A model generated the notes under the pieces. The model was not told the origin of the DNA, made no database searches, and saw nothing but the letters and a program-made list of their open reading frames with translations. DNA of 64,000 nucleotides from Methanobacteriota archaeon (GTDB lineage: Archaea; Halobacteriota; Methanomicrobia; Methanomicrobiales; Methanoculleaceae): positions 110,597 through 174,596 of the forward strand of contig JAEWLJ010000001.1 of assembly GCA_023393455.1 (NCBI GenBank). The letters are read 5' to 3'. This document shows positions 42,264-50,075 of this stretch, in pieces. A program made the translations under genes and the position numbers. The first letter of the stretch is position 1. Each line of letters starts with the position of its first letter.

Positions 42264-43043
42264 TTACAGCCCGCCGTACCTCCGGACGTGCTCGCCTGCC
42301 CGGCGGTGACGCGGGTCTTCGCCGCCCCGGCCGTAATGCCGCCGGTCCTCTCCTACCGGGCAGACCTTGATGCAGATCCCGCAGGGGGAGATATGGCGGC
42401 GGGCGAGGTCGGCGCTGTTTCGCGCGCAGGCCGCCACATCAGTGAGGCCTTCCGGATAGTCCCGCTCGTCAAGCGCGCCGGCAGGGCAGGCGTCGACGCA
42501 GAGCATGCACCGGGTGCAGAGATCGTCTGCGAGCAGGGGATCGGGCGGGAGGGCTGCGGCGGTGAAGACCGAGCCGAACCGGACCCGGGGGCCGTACTCC
42601 GGGGTGAGGAGGGTGTTGTTGACACCGAATCTCCCGAGCCCAGCGAGGAGGGCGGCGTGGCGGTGCGAAAAGAAGGCGACGGGGTTTTTGAGGAGCACCT
42701 CGATGGACCCGTAACCGTCGCGGGGGACGAAGACAGACGGGTAGCCCTCTTCGTTGAGGAACGAGGCGAGCCGGTAGGTGTACTGGTCGAGCAGGGTGTT
42801 GACGGTCTTATACAGCTCGTTGTAGTAGATCGAGGGGGAGGTCTCGAGCACCGGGAGGTGGACAGGAAGACCGATGACGATCACCGACCGCGCTTCGGGG
42901 AAGATCGACTGCGGGTAGAACTCCTCCGGCATCCAGGGCAAAAAGGGTGGGTTCTCCCACCGGTCCGTTGTCGCGACCCCGACGAGCGGGATCTCCATCT
43001 TCCGGCAGCGGAGAAGGACGGCAGCCTTCAGGTCGTCGTTCAT
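42264..43043 (-). CDS. 4Fe-4S protein related to epoxyqueuosine reductase (QueG-like)
   Basis: 259 residues. The N-terminal two-thirds match the QueG/COG1600-like domain (ARSVIVIGLPVHLP, LNEEGYPSVFVPRDGYG, LAGLGRFGVNNTLLTPEYGPRVR). A ferredoxin module follows with CTRCMLCVDACP and CGICIKVCPVG, giving two 4Fe-4S clusters. The C-terminal HEAT repeats of true QueG are absent, and so is cobalamin-site evidence, so the reaction is unknown. It lies 36 bp after moaE at the end of the Fe-S/Moco gene run. Confidence 0.75.
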   Translation of the reverse strand: MNDDLKAAVLLRCRKMEIPLVGVATTDRWENPPFLPWMPEEFYPQSIFPEARSVIVIGLPVHLPVLETSPSIYYNELYKTVNTLLDQYTYRLASFLNEEGYPSVFVPRDGYGSIEVLLKNPVAFFSHRHAALLAGLGRFGVNNTLLTPEYGPRVRFGSVFTAAALPPDPLLADDLCTRCMLCVDACPAGALDERDYPEGLTDVAACARNSADLARRHISPCGICIKVCPVGEDRRHYGRGGEDPRHRRAGEHVRRYGGL

Positions 43044-43079
43044 GGCTACCGATCTCTTCTCCGCGGCGGGAGAAAAGGT

Positions 43080-43493
43080 TCACCCCTGACCTCCGGCCTC
43101 CCCCGGCACCCACCGCTCGCCGTCCCGGTAAAACTCCTTCTTCCAGATCGGGACGGTCTGCTTGAGCCGGTCGATGATAAACTCGCTGGCAGCAAACGCC
43201 TCTTTTCTGTGCCCGGCTCCGACGATGACGAGGAGGATAGTCTCGCCGACCAAAAGAGACCCTATCCGGTGGACGATATCCACCGACTCGATCGGGAACT
43301 CTCGCACCGCCTCGTCACGGATCTTCTCCAATTCACGGACTGCTGCCTCTTCGTAGGCTTCCAGTTCAATCCGTTCTATCCCGCCGTCGTCCCGAACTAC
43401 ACCACAGAAAGTGACCAGGGCTCCCATGCCCGGCCGCTTCGCCGCCTCGATCATCGCACCAACATCGATGACATCCCGGGTAATGCTGATCAT
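43080..43493 (-). CDS. moaE: Molybdopterin synthase catalytic subunit MoaE
   Basis: 137 residues with MoaE features: GALVTFCGVVRDD, ELEAYEEAAVRELEKI, RIGSLLVGETILLVIVGAGHRKEAF and the active-site VPIWKKEFYRDGERWV with its Lys pair. MoaE transfers sulfur from the MoaD thiocarboxylate to precursor Z, making molybdopterin for formate dehydrogenase or formylmethanofuran dehydrogenase. It lies 14 bp after moaD. Confidence 0.94.
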   Translation of the reverse strand: MISITRDVIDVGAMIEAAKRPGMGALVTFCGVVRDDGGIERIELEAYEEAAVRELEKIRDEAVREFPIESVDIVHRIGSLLVGETILLVIVGAGHRKEAFAASEFIIDRLKQTVPIWKKEFYRDGERWVPGEAGGQG

Positions 43494-43507
43494 GGTCTAT
43501 ATCCTCC

Positions 43508-43786
43508 TCATCCGCCCGCCACCGGCGGGAAGATGGCGACCTCGTCGCCGTCCGCAAGGACGAGCGTATCGAGATCGCTTCTCTTCACCCGTTTGCCGTT
43601 CCGCATCAGGATAACGTGCGCCCGGAGCGCCCCGTCCGCATCGAAGATGATGCCGCTCTCGTCCCCGGCGATCTCGCGGAGCGCGGAAAGGGCCGTTGCC
43701 ATCACTGCCCCGTCGGGGAGGTCGATCGAGAGGTCGCTCCCGAGGACCTCCCGGAACCGGGCGAACGCCCTTACCCGAACCTTCAC
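43508..43786 (-). CDS. moaD: MoaD/ThiS-type ubiquitin-like sulfur carrier
   Basis: 92 residues of the beta-grasp fold, ending in the required Gly-Gly (FPPVAGG). VRVRAFARFREVLGSD and the VLADGDEVAIFPP ending match MoaD/SAMP proteins. After adenylation by the MoeB-like enzyme and sulfuration it donates sulfur to MoaE, and possibly to tRNA thiolation. The start overlaps the moeB stop by 4 bp, and moaE follows 14 bp later. Confidence 0.93.
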   Translation of the reverse strand: MKVRVRAFARFREVLGSDLSIDLPDGAVMATALSALREIAGDESGIIFDADGALRAHVILMRNGKRVKRSDLDTLVLADGDEVAIFPPVAGG

Positions 43787-44517
43787 GGTCTCACCCCCGG
43801 AGAGCAGGCGGGGCAGTCCAGCCGCCGCTCGACGGTGTATGTCTCAAGGGTCGTCGCCAGCCCGTCCCAGAGGAGGAGCCGGCCGGCGAGGAGGTCATCC
43901 TTGCCGAGGAGATACTTGATCGCCTCGTTCGCCTGGATGAGGCCGATCACCCCCGGGGTCGTCCCGACGACCGGGAATACCTCGGCCGGCGGTGCCTCCG
44001 GGAAGATGCACTCGAGGCAGGCCGTCCGGCCGGGGATGATCGTCGTCGCCTGGCCGTCGAACCCCCGGATGGCACCGTGGATGAGCGGCACGCCGCTCCG
44101 GAGCGCTTCCCGGTTCAGGAGGTAGCGGGTCGGGAAGTTGTCCATCGCATCCACGATCAGGTCTGCGTCGCCCACAAGATCCCGGACGTTCGTCTCGTCG
44201 ATGGTCGTCGCGAAGGCCTTGATGTGGATATCCGGGTTTGCTTCGCGGAGTTTTGCTTCCGCGGACCGGACCTTCAGTTCGCCGACATCGTTCTCCCGGT
44301 GGAGGACCTGCCGGTTCAGGTTGGTCCGCTCCACGGTGTCCCGGTCCGCGATGCGGATCTCCCCGACACCGGCGACGGCGAGATAGAGGGCGATCGGGCA
44401 GCCGAGACCACCGGCCCCGGCGATGAAGACCTTCGCACCCTTCAGCCGATCCTGCCCCTCCTCGCCGAAGAGGAGGAGTTGTCGGGCATAACGTTCACGT
44501 TCGTGCTCGGTGAGCAT
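43783..44517 (-). CDS. moeB: MoeB/ThiF/HesA family E1-like adenylyltransferase
   Basis: 244 residues. The ATP-binding GAGGLGCPIALYLAVAGVG, the RTNLNRQVLH segment, the DAMDNFPTRYLLN motif and two zinc CxxC pairs (CLEC and CPAC) define the family. It adenylates the C-terminal Gly of MoaD or of related carriers. GGAGG lies 8 nt before the ATG, inside the last codons of iscU, so it is coupled to the cysteine desulfurase genes that supply the sulfur. Confidence 0.93.
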   Translation of the reverse strand: MLTEHERERYARQLLLFGEEGQDRLKGAKVFIAGAGGLGCPIALYLAVAGVGEIRIADRDTVERTNLNRQVLHRENDVGELKVRSAEAKLREANPDIHIKAFATTIDETNVRDLVGDADLIVDAMDNFPTRYLLNREALRSGVPLIHGAIRGFDGQATTIIPGRTACLECIFPEAPPAEVFPVVGTTPGVIGLIQANEAIKYLLGKDDLLAGRLLLWDGLATTLETYTVERRLDCPACSPGVRP

Positions 44518-44521
44518 ACGG

Positions 44522-44911
44522 TTATCCTCCGTTCGCCTCCGGCGCGCCGTGCCGCGAGCGGTAGTCCTCGATCGCCTTATGGATCCCTTCCTCGGCGAGG
44601 ACGGAGCAGTGGAGTTTCTGGGGGGGCAGCCCCTCCAGCGCCTCGGCGACCGCTTTGTTGGTGACCGCCAACGCCTCTTCGAGGGTCTTTCCCCGGATGA
44701 GCTCGGTGGCCATCGAACTCGATGCGATGGCGGCGGCGCACCCGAAGGTCTTGAACTTCGCGTCCGCGATCCGGTTATCTTCGATCCGGAGGGTTATCCG
44801 CATGATGTCGCCGCAGGCAGGGTTGCCGACCTCGCCGACACCGTCCGCATCCGGGATCTCCCCCATGTTCCGGGGGTTCGTGAAATGGTCCATGACCTGT
44901 TCGCTATACAT
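44522..44911 (-). CDS. iscU: Fe-S cluster scaffold protein IscU/NifU
   Basis: 129 residues from the ATG at 44911. It carries the three cluster-binding cysteines at 33 (NPACGD), 58 (GCAAAIAS) and 102 (KLHCSVLAEEGI). IscU assembles Fe-S clusters from iron and sulfur passed on by IscS. The conserved LPPQKLHC motif for chaperone contact is present. It overlaps the iscS stop by 8 bp. Confidence 0.95.
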   Translation of the reverse strand: MYSEQVMDHFTNPRNMGEIPDADGVGEVGNPACGDIMRITLRIEDNRIADAKFKTFGCAAAIASSSMATELIRGKTLEEALAVTNKAVAEALEGLPPQKLHCSVLAEEGIHKAIEDYRSRHGAPEANGG

Positions 44912-46103
44912 CGTGATCACTCGTGTTGTCGGGGGTGAGCGGCGACATCTTTCGCAACCGCTCGATGACTCCGGGAAGGACGGAGAGGACGTAGTCGACG
45001 TCCTCCTCGGTGTTCCGGGAGCCGAGGGTGAGCCGGAGCGACCCGTGCGCCTCCTCGGGTGGAAGGCCACAGGAGGTCAGGACATGCGAGGGCTCAAGCG
45101 ACGCGGAGGTGCAGGCGCTCCCCGTCGAGGCGGCTATCCCGAGGGCGTCGAGCATCAGGAGGATCGACTCCCCCTCGACGTAGCGGAACGCGACGTTGAC
45201 GTTGTTCGGGAGCCGCTCGGTCGGGTGGCCGTTCAAGCGGATCTCCGGGATCGCGTCCAGGATCCCGCGAATCAACCGATCCCGCATCCCGGCGAGCCGG
45301 GGAGCGTTCTGCGGCATCTCCGCGACCGCGAGTTCGATCGCGCATCCGAGCCCCACGATCCCGGGAACGTTCTCGGTCCCGGCACGGCGCCCCCGCTCCT
45401 GCGCCCCACCATCCATGAACGTCCCGATCCGGGTTCCCTTCCTGACGTAGAGCGCTCCCACCCCCTTTGGGCCGCCGAACTTGTGGGCGGAGAGCGCAAG
45501 GAGGTCGGCCCCCATCGCGTCCACGTCGACCGGGAATGCCCCGATCGCCTGGACAGCGTCGGTGTGGAACGGAACCTTGTGATCGTGCGCAATCTTCGCG
45601 ATCTCCGCGATCGGCTGGATCGTCCCGATCTCGTTGTTTGCGGCCATCACCGAGACCAGGACGGTCGCATCGGTGATCGCCTCCTCGACGGCCGCGGGCT
45701 CCACCCTCCCGAACTCGTCGACCGGGAGAGAGGTGACCCGGTAGCCCTGCTTCTCGAGCGCCTGGCAGGGGTGGAGGACCGCGTGGTGCTCGATCGCGGA
45801 GGTGACGATGTGGTCGCCCTTTCCCCGGAGGGCCACCCCCTTGACCGCCCAGTTGTCGGCCTCCGTCCCGCCCGAGGTGAAGTAGACCTCCTCGGGGGTC
45901 GCGCCGATCGCCGCCGCCACCCGCCCCCGCGCTTCCTCGACCGCCTCCTTTGCCTCGCGGGCGAGGGCATAGATCGAGGAGGGGTTCCCGAACCGCTCCG
46001 AGAAGTAGGGGAGCATAGCCTCGACGACCTCCGGGCGCACCGGCGTCGTCGCCGCATGGTCCATGTAGACCGGGCGGGGTCCCCCCCTAATCACGGTGTT
46101 CAT
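44904..46103 (-). CDS. iscS: Cysteine desulfurase IscS/NifS
   Basis: 399 residues from the ATG at 46103, preceded by GGGGTG. It is a class-V PLP enzyme: opening VYMDHAATTPVRPEV, PLP lysine K208 in SAHKFGG, and active-site Cys331 in STGSACTSASLEPSHVL. It takes sulfur from cysteine as a persulfide for IscU and for the MoeB-MoaD pathway encoded downstream. The first gene of a six-gene minus-strand run. A perfect palindrome lies about 50 bp upstream, next to the divergent Cys-containing HTH gene. Confidence 0.96.
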   Translation of the reverse strand: MNTVIRGGPRPVYMDHAATTPVRPEVVEAMLPYFSERFGNPSSIYALAREAKEAVEEARGRVAAAIGATPEEVYFTSGGTEADNWAVKGVALRGKGDHIVTSAIEHHAVLHPCQALEKQGYRVTSLPVDEFGRVEPAAVEEAITDATVLVSVMAANNEIGTIQPIAEIAKIAHDHKVPFHTDAVQAIGAFPVDVDAMGADLLALSAHKFGGPKGVGALYVRKGTRIGTFMDGGAQERGRRAGTENVPGIVGLGCAIELAVAEMPQNAPRLAGMRDRLIRGILDAIPEIRLNGHPTERLPNNVNVAFRYVEGESILLMLDALGIAASTGSACTSASLEPSHVLTSCGLPPEEAHGSLRLTLGSRNTEEDVDYVLSVLPGVIERLRKMSPLTPDNTSDHDV

Positions 46104-46149
46104 GCCGCACCCCGACACTGCGCAAAGGTATTTGTTCTCCCGGGACAGA

Positions 46150-46165
46150 GTTAACAATTGTTAAC
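46150..46165. promoter_or_regulatory. Perfect palindrome GTTAACAATTGTTAAC between iscS and the HTH gene
   Basis: A 16-bp perfect palindrome 47 bp upstream of iscS and 46 bp upstream of the HTH start. Its 14-bp core, TTAACAATTGTTAA, occurs again at 48110 before nadA. Its position suits overlap with the iscS TATA region, so a bound repressor could block TBP. It is the likely site of the regulator encoded next to it. Confidence 0.7.
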
Positions 46166-46211
46166 ATCACAGTTAGATATGCTCCATAGCCTTTAAACGT
46201 TGTGATATCCG

Positions 46212-46535
46212 ATGAAACTCCCCTGCCAGTCAATAGTATGGAACGTGCTGCCCGCGATCCGGGCTGCCATCGCGGAAGAACTGAATGCCATGGACGTCTC
46301 CCAGCTGGAGGCCGCTCGCCTCCTCGATATGACGCCGTCGGCGATCTCCCAGTACCTCACCGGGAAACGTGGGTACCGGATCGTCTTTGAGGGCGAGGTG
46401 AAGGAATCGCTCAACCGGCTTGCACGGGATCTCAAGGCCGGCGAGGTGGACGACCTCGCAGCCCGGATATGCGAGATATGTGCACAGATCCGTGAGGAAG
46501 ACGAACCGGGCAGTTCGTGTGCCAGGGAGATATAA
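46212..46535 (+). CDS. XRE-type HTH regulator with four cysteines, candidate Fe-S-sensing repressor
   Basis: 107 residues. An HTH of the Cro/XRE type spans about 27-60 (VSQLEAARLLDMTPSAISQYLTGKRGYR in two parts). Cys5 lies near the N terminus, and Cys87, Cys90 and Cys103 lie at the end in CEIC and SSC. Four cysteines in so small a protein suggest a Fe-S cluster or zinc. It is transcribed divergently from iscS-iscU and followed 13 bp later by larE. GTGATATCC precedes the ATG. A role as repressor of Fe-S genes is inference from gene order, the cysteines and the shared palindrome. Confidence 0.8.
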   Translation: MKLPCQSIVWNVLPAIRAAIAEELNAMDVSQLEAARLLDMTPSAISQYLTGKRGYRIVFEGEVKESLNRLARDLKAGEVDDLAARICEICAQIREEDEPGSSCAREI

Positions 46536-46548
46536 GGAGGAAGCACCT

Positions 46549-47352
46549 GTGGAACCCGAACGGGGCACCAGAGCGGCGGTCATCAAGACGCTCGAGGAGA
46601 AGGGGCCGGTGCTGGTCGCCTACTCCGGCGGCGTCGACAGCGCGCTCCTCGCCACCCTGGCCGTCCGGGCGCTCGGGAAGGATCGGGTCCGGTGCGTCCT
46701 CCTGGACTCGCCGCTGGTGCCCCGGCCGGAGGTCGAGGAGGCGCGAGAGGTTGCCGACCGGTTGGACCTCCCCCTGGAGGTCGTGGCGTTCCCGATCCTC
46801 GACGACGAGACGTTCCGGGCGAACCGGCCTGATCGGTGCTACACCTGCAAGAAGGCGTCGGCCCGCTTGATGAAGGATCTGGCCCGGCAGGAAGGGATCT
46901 GCACGGTCGCAGACGGGACGAACGCCTCCGACCCCGGGACTTATCGCCCGGGGCTCGCCGCAAGCGACGAGGAGGGGATCTGCCACCCCCTGGCCGATGC
47001 AGGTGCGACGAAGGAGGACGTCCGCAGGATCGCGCGCGAGTGCGGATTCCCGTTCTGGAACAAACCCTCGGCGGCCTGCCTTGCCACCCGCATCCCCTAC
47101 GGGGACGAGGTGACAGAAGAGGTGCTCGGTCGGATCGAGGCGGCCGAGAATCTGCTGCACGACCGGGGATTTCGCCAGGTGCGGGTCCGCCTGCACGGCG
47201 ACGTCGCCCGGATCGAGGTGCCGCCCGACGATCTGGAGCGGCTCTTTTCCATGCGGGATGATGTGACGGCCGCACTCCGCGCGATCGGTTTTGCCTACAT
47301 TGCCCTGGACCTCGCCGGGTACCGGAGCGGGAGCATGGATGAGGTCTTATGA
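46549..47352 (+). CDS. larE: LarE-like ATP-dependent sulfur transferase (PP-loop)
   Basis: 267 residues from a GTG preceded by GGAGG. The PP-loop SGGVDS is at 26-31, followed by RCYTCKK, DGTNASDPGTYRPGL and SAACLATRIPYG. LarE adenylates and sulfurates the nickel-pincer precursor. The CxxC in CYTC plus the later Cys in AACLATR could hold a 4Fe-4S cluster as reported for some LarE enzymes that use a cluster as sulfur source. LarB and LarC genes are not in the window. The frame extends upstream to 46420 inside the HTH gene; that reading is not credible. Confidence 0.88.
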   Translation: MEPERGTRAAVIKTLEEKGPVLVAYSGGVDSALLATLAVRALGKDRVRCVLLDSPLVPRPEVEEAREVADRLDLPLEVVAFPILDDETFRANRPDRCYTCKKASARLMKDLARQEGICTVADGTNASDPGTYRPGLAASDEEGICHPLADAGATKEDVRRIARECGFPFWNKPSAACLATRIPYGDEVTEEVLGRIEAAENLLHDRGFRQVRVRLHGDVARIEVPPDDLERLFSMRDDVTAALRAIGFAYIALDLAGYRSGSMDEVL

Positions 47353-47708
47353 GGATCGAAGACTGTAGAACGGACTTTCCCATCACCCGCGACCTCATCT
47401 ACCTCGACAGCGCCGCCACATCCCTCACCCCGAGACCGGTGGTCCAGGCGATGGTCGAGTACGACCTGCGCTACCGGGCGAACGTCGGGCGGGGCATCCA
47501 TCGGCTCGCCGTGGTCGCCACCCACCGCTACCGGGACGCCCACGATGCCGTCAGGTCGTTTGTCGGAGGCCAGGGCGGCACCCTCGCAATGACCCGGAAC
47601 ACCACCGAGGCGATCGGAATGGTCGCCGCCGGTCTCGACCCGCGGCGGGCGAGGACGATGTGCCTCCCCTGCACCGGGTGCGATCTCACCCCGTTTTGGG
47701 ACGTCTGA
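47349..47708 (+). pseudogene. N-terminal fragment of a SufS/class-V aminotransferase
   Basis: 119 residues of what should be about 400. The opening matches cysteine desulfurases of the SufS type (DFPITRDLIYLDSAATSLTPRPVVQAM, NVGRGIHRLAV, TRNTTEAIGMVAAGL, each as separate segments). Near the place of the usual LEHHSNLLPW the frame gives MCLPCTGCDLTPFWDV and then stops, so the PLP lysine and the catalytic Cys domain are gone. It overlaps larE by 4 bp. It is probably a decayed gene, unless the Cys-rich tail gives it a new function. Confidence 0.75.
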
Positions 47709-47717
47709 GGCGGGTGC

Positions 47718-48065
47718 TCAGGGGGCGCACCCGTCCTCGCTCTCGTAGTGCCGCAGGATCGAGAGGGCGGCGTCCCGGCCGAGCCGGTCATCGACGAAGG
47801 TGAGGAAGACCTCGATGTAGTCGGGTGGGACGCAGCCGAGGCTCTCGCTCCCGTCCAGTATCAACCCGGCGAGGTAACGGAGGTCGTCGTCGTCGAGCCG
47901 TTCCAGGCGGACGCGGAAGTCCTCCGCGTCCGCCGCGTAGTGGTTCGCAAGCGGGGGGAGGATGGACCGGTACGGCCCTCCCGAACCCGCACAGACCAGG
48001 CCCATACACTCCGGAGCAGCCTTCTTCAGGACCGCTGCATCTCGTTCAGACAGGATTCGCGCCAT
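47718..48065 (-). CDS. Conserved small protein of unknown function
   Basis: 115 residues from the ATG at 48065, with GGAG 10 nt upstream. It begins ARILSERDAAVLKKAAPECMG and is mostly helical and acidic (LERLDDDDLRYLAGLILDGSESLGCVPPDYIEVF in parts), with four Cys. No family is known to me. It diverges from nadA across an 79-bp gap that holds the TTAACAATTGTTAA palindrome, so it may belong to the same regulon. Confidence 0.65.
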   Translation of the reverse strand: MARILSERDAAVLKKAAPECMGLVCAGSGGPYRSILPPLANHYAADAEDFRVRLERLDDDDLRYLAGLILDGSESLGCVPPDYIEVFLTFVDDRLGRDAALSILRHYESEDGCAP

Positions 48066-48109
48066 GAGATCGTCTCCGAGGGGGCCCGGGTACTGGGCCG
48101 CGCCACGCA

Positions 48110-48123
48110 TTAACAATTGTTAA
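48110..48123. promoter_or_regulatory. Perfect palindrome TTAACAATTGTTAA before nadA
   Basis: A 14-bp perfect palindrome identical to the core of the site at 46150. It lies 21 bp before the nadA GTG and 44 bp before the divergent small gene. It probably binds the Cys-containing HTH regulator encoded at 46212, linking NAD synthesis by a 4Fe-4S enzyme to Fe-S status. Confidence 0.7.
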
Positions 48124-48144
48124 GAGTGCCGGGGGATAACATTT

Positions 48145-49110
48145 GTGAACAAGGCCCGCATCGTTGACCGTAGAGGTTGTGATACCATCCCGTCCACCAG
48201 TCCCGACCAGACCCTCGCCGAACGGATAGCCGAACTGAAAGAGGAGCAGAACGCCGTCATCCTCGCCCACAACTACCAGGTACCGGCGGTGCAGGAAGTC
48301 GCCGACCTCGTTGGGGACTCACTCGAACTCGCACGGGCGGCGGCGACGATCGATGCCGACGTCATCGTCTTTGCCGGTGTCGACTTCATGGCCGAGACGG
48401 CGGCGATCCTATCGCCGGAAAAGACCGTCCTTCTCCCCGCGGCCGACGCCTGCTGCCCGATGGCGGAGATGGTCACCGCCGGCGAGGTCCGGGTGCTGCG
48501 CGAGCGGTTCCCTGAGGCCGCCGTCGTCGCCTACGTCAACACCTCGGCCGAAGTGAAGGCGGAGAGCGACATCTGCTGCACCTCCGCAAACGCCGTCGCG
48601 GTCGTCGAGTCGCTCGACGCAAAAGAGGTGATCTTCCTCCCCGACAGGAACCTCGCCCGCTACGTCGCAAGGTTCACGAAGAAGGAGATCCTCCCCTGGG
48701 ACGGCTACTGCATCGTCCACGACCGGATGACGGCCGACGAGGTCTCGGTCGCCCGCCGCACCCACCCGGACGCCGAGGTGCTCGTCCACCCCGAGTGCCG
48801 GCCCGAAGTGATCGATCTTGCCGATCACGTCTTCTCGACATCGGGGATGGTGCGCCACGCCTGCGAAAGCCCGACCGGCGAGTTCATCATCGGCACCGAG
48901 GTCGGGATCCTCCACCAGCTCGAAAAGAAGTGCCCGGGGAAGGTCTTCTACCCTCTCTCGAAGAAGGCGGTCTGCGTCAACATGAAGAAGACCGATCCGG
49001 CGAAGGTGCTCGCGGCCCTTGAACGGTGCGAACCGCGGGTGACGGTCCCGGAGGAGACCGCCGCCCGGGCTCGGACAGCAATAGAGCAGATGCTGAACCT
49101 GCCGCGGTAG
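48145..49110 (+). CDS. nadA: Quinolinate synthase NadA
   Basis: 321 residues. HNYQVPAVQEVADLVGDSL, the GVDFMAETAAIL segment, and three conserved cysteines (in ADACCPMAEM near 104, in HPECRPEV near 197 and in KKAVCVNMKKT near 283) bind the 4Fe-4S cluster. NadA condenses iminoaspartate with DHAP to quinolinate in NAD synthesis. nadB and nadC are not adjacent. The start is GTG at 48145, with no strong ribosome site; a palindromic operator lies just upstream. Confidence 0.96.
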   Translation: MNKARIVDRRGCDTIPSTSPDQTLAERIAELKEEQNAVILAHNYQVPAVQEVADLVGDSLELARAAATIDADVIVFAGVDFMAETAAILSPEKTVLLPAADACCPMAEMVTAGEVRVLRERFPEAAVVAYVNTSAEVKAESDICCTSANAVAVVESLDAKEVIFLPDRNLARYVARFTKKEILPWDGYCIVHDRMTADEVSVARRTHPDAEVLVHPECRPEVIDLADHVFSTSGMVRHACESPTGEFIIGTEVGILHQLEKKCPGKVFYPLSKKAVCVNMKKTDPAKVLAALERCEPRVTVPEETAARARTAIEQMLNLPR

Positions 49111-49117
49111 GCCGTCT

Positions 49118-50071
49118 TCAGGGTTCCCCGAGAACGTCCCTCTGCCCGAAGAACCGGTCCCAGTCCCAGGGTTCGTCGAGGACCTGCACCTCGACGTCCC
49201 GGACGCCGCTCACGTCGAGGATCCGGCGCCGGACCTGGTCGGTGAGGTGGTCGACGAGCGGGCAGGCGGCGGTGGTCAGGACCATCTCCACGAGGACCGA
49301 GGAGTCCCGGACGGTGATCCCCCGGATCAGGCCGAGGTCGACGACGTCGATCCCGACCTCCGGGTCGATCACATCCCTGAGCGCCGCCCGGATCTCCTCC
49401 TCGAGCGCGATCTCCTCCCGGCGCCTTCCAGGGACCAATCCTGACCGCTCCACCGCCCGGAGCCGCTCCTCGATCCGGTTCTGCCGATCGAGCATGCGGC
49501 TGACCACCCGGAGCATCGGATCGGGGAGGTCGCCGCGATCAAGTTTCTCCTGGCCTTTCCGGCACCTGGGGCCGGCAAGCCTGCCCGGGACCCCGACGAC
49601 CGTCGCGCCGGGGGGGACGGGGTGGACGACGACCGAGCCGGCGCCGATCTTCGCCCCGCGCCCGACGGTGATGGGGCCAAGGACGCTCGCCCCCGACCCG
49701 ATGACGACGCCGTCCTCGATCGTCGGGTGCCGTTTCGTCCGTTCGAGCGCGGTGCCGCCGAGCACCACCCCCATGTAGATCAGGACGTCGTCGCCGACCT
49801 CCGCCGTCTCGCCGATCACGACGCCTGAGCCGTGGTCGATGAAGACCCGGCGGCCGATCTTCGCGCCGGGATGGATCTCGATCCCGGTCAGCGCCCGCGA
49901 TATATGAGAGACGAGACGTGCCGGAAAGTAGAACCGGCGGTGGTAGAAGGCGTGCGCGACCCGGTGCGCCCATATGGCGTGGAGGCCCGGGTAGCAGAGG
50001 AGAACCTCCAGCGTCGAACGGGCTGCCGGGTCTTTGTCAAAGACCGTCTGGATGTCTTCCCTGATGGTCAC
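49118..50071 (-). CDS. cysE: Serine O-acetyltransferase fused to a DUF59 (MIP18-like) domain
   Basis: 317 residues. Residues 1-170 are a CysE: YPGLHAIWAHRVAHAFY, then hexapeptide repeats with GIEIHPGAKIGRRVFIDHGSG, GETAEVGDDVLIYMGVVLGG and GAGSVVVHPVPPGATVVGVP. After a charged linker, residues about 225-310 are a DUF59 domain (ALRDVIDPEVGIDVVDLGLI, TTAACPLVDHL), the Fe-S assembly and trafficking module related to SufT/MIP18. CysE normally ends near residue 190, so this is a true extension. The start chosen is the GTG at 50071 with GGGTGA before it; the frame is open to a TTG at 50086. It lies 4 bp after cysK. Confidence 0.88.
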   Translation of the reverse strand: MTIREDIQTVFDKDPAARSTLEVLLCYPGLHAIWAHRVAHAFYHRRFYFPARLVSHISRALTGIEIHPGAKIGRRVFIDHGSGVVIGETAEVGDDVLIYMGVVLGGTALERTKRHPTIEDGVVIGSGASVLGPITVGRGAKIGAGSVVVHPVPPGATVVGVPGRLAGPRCRKGQEKLDRGDLPDPMLRVVSRMLDRQNRIEERLRAVERSGLVPGRRREEIALEEEIRAALRDVIDPEVGIDVVDLGLIRGITVRDSSVLVEMVLTTAACPLVDHLTDQVRRRILDVSGVRDVEVQVLDEPWDWDRFFGQRDVLGEP

Positions 50072-50075
50072 CGCG

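Noticed and set aside
42288..43919. 543-codon plus-strand frame opposite the ferredoxin, moaE and moaD genes
   Set aside because: It crosses three recognised minus-strand genes and has no start signal or motif.
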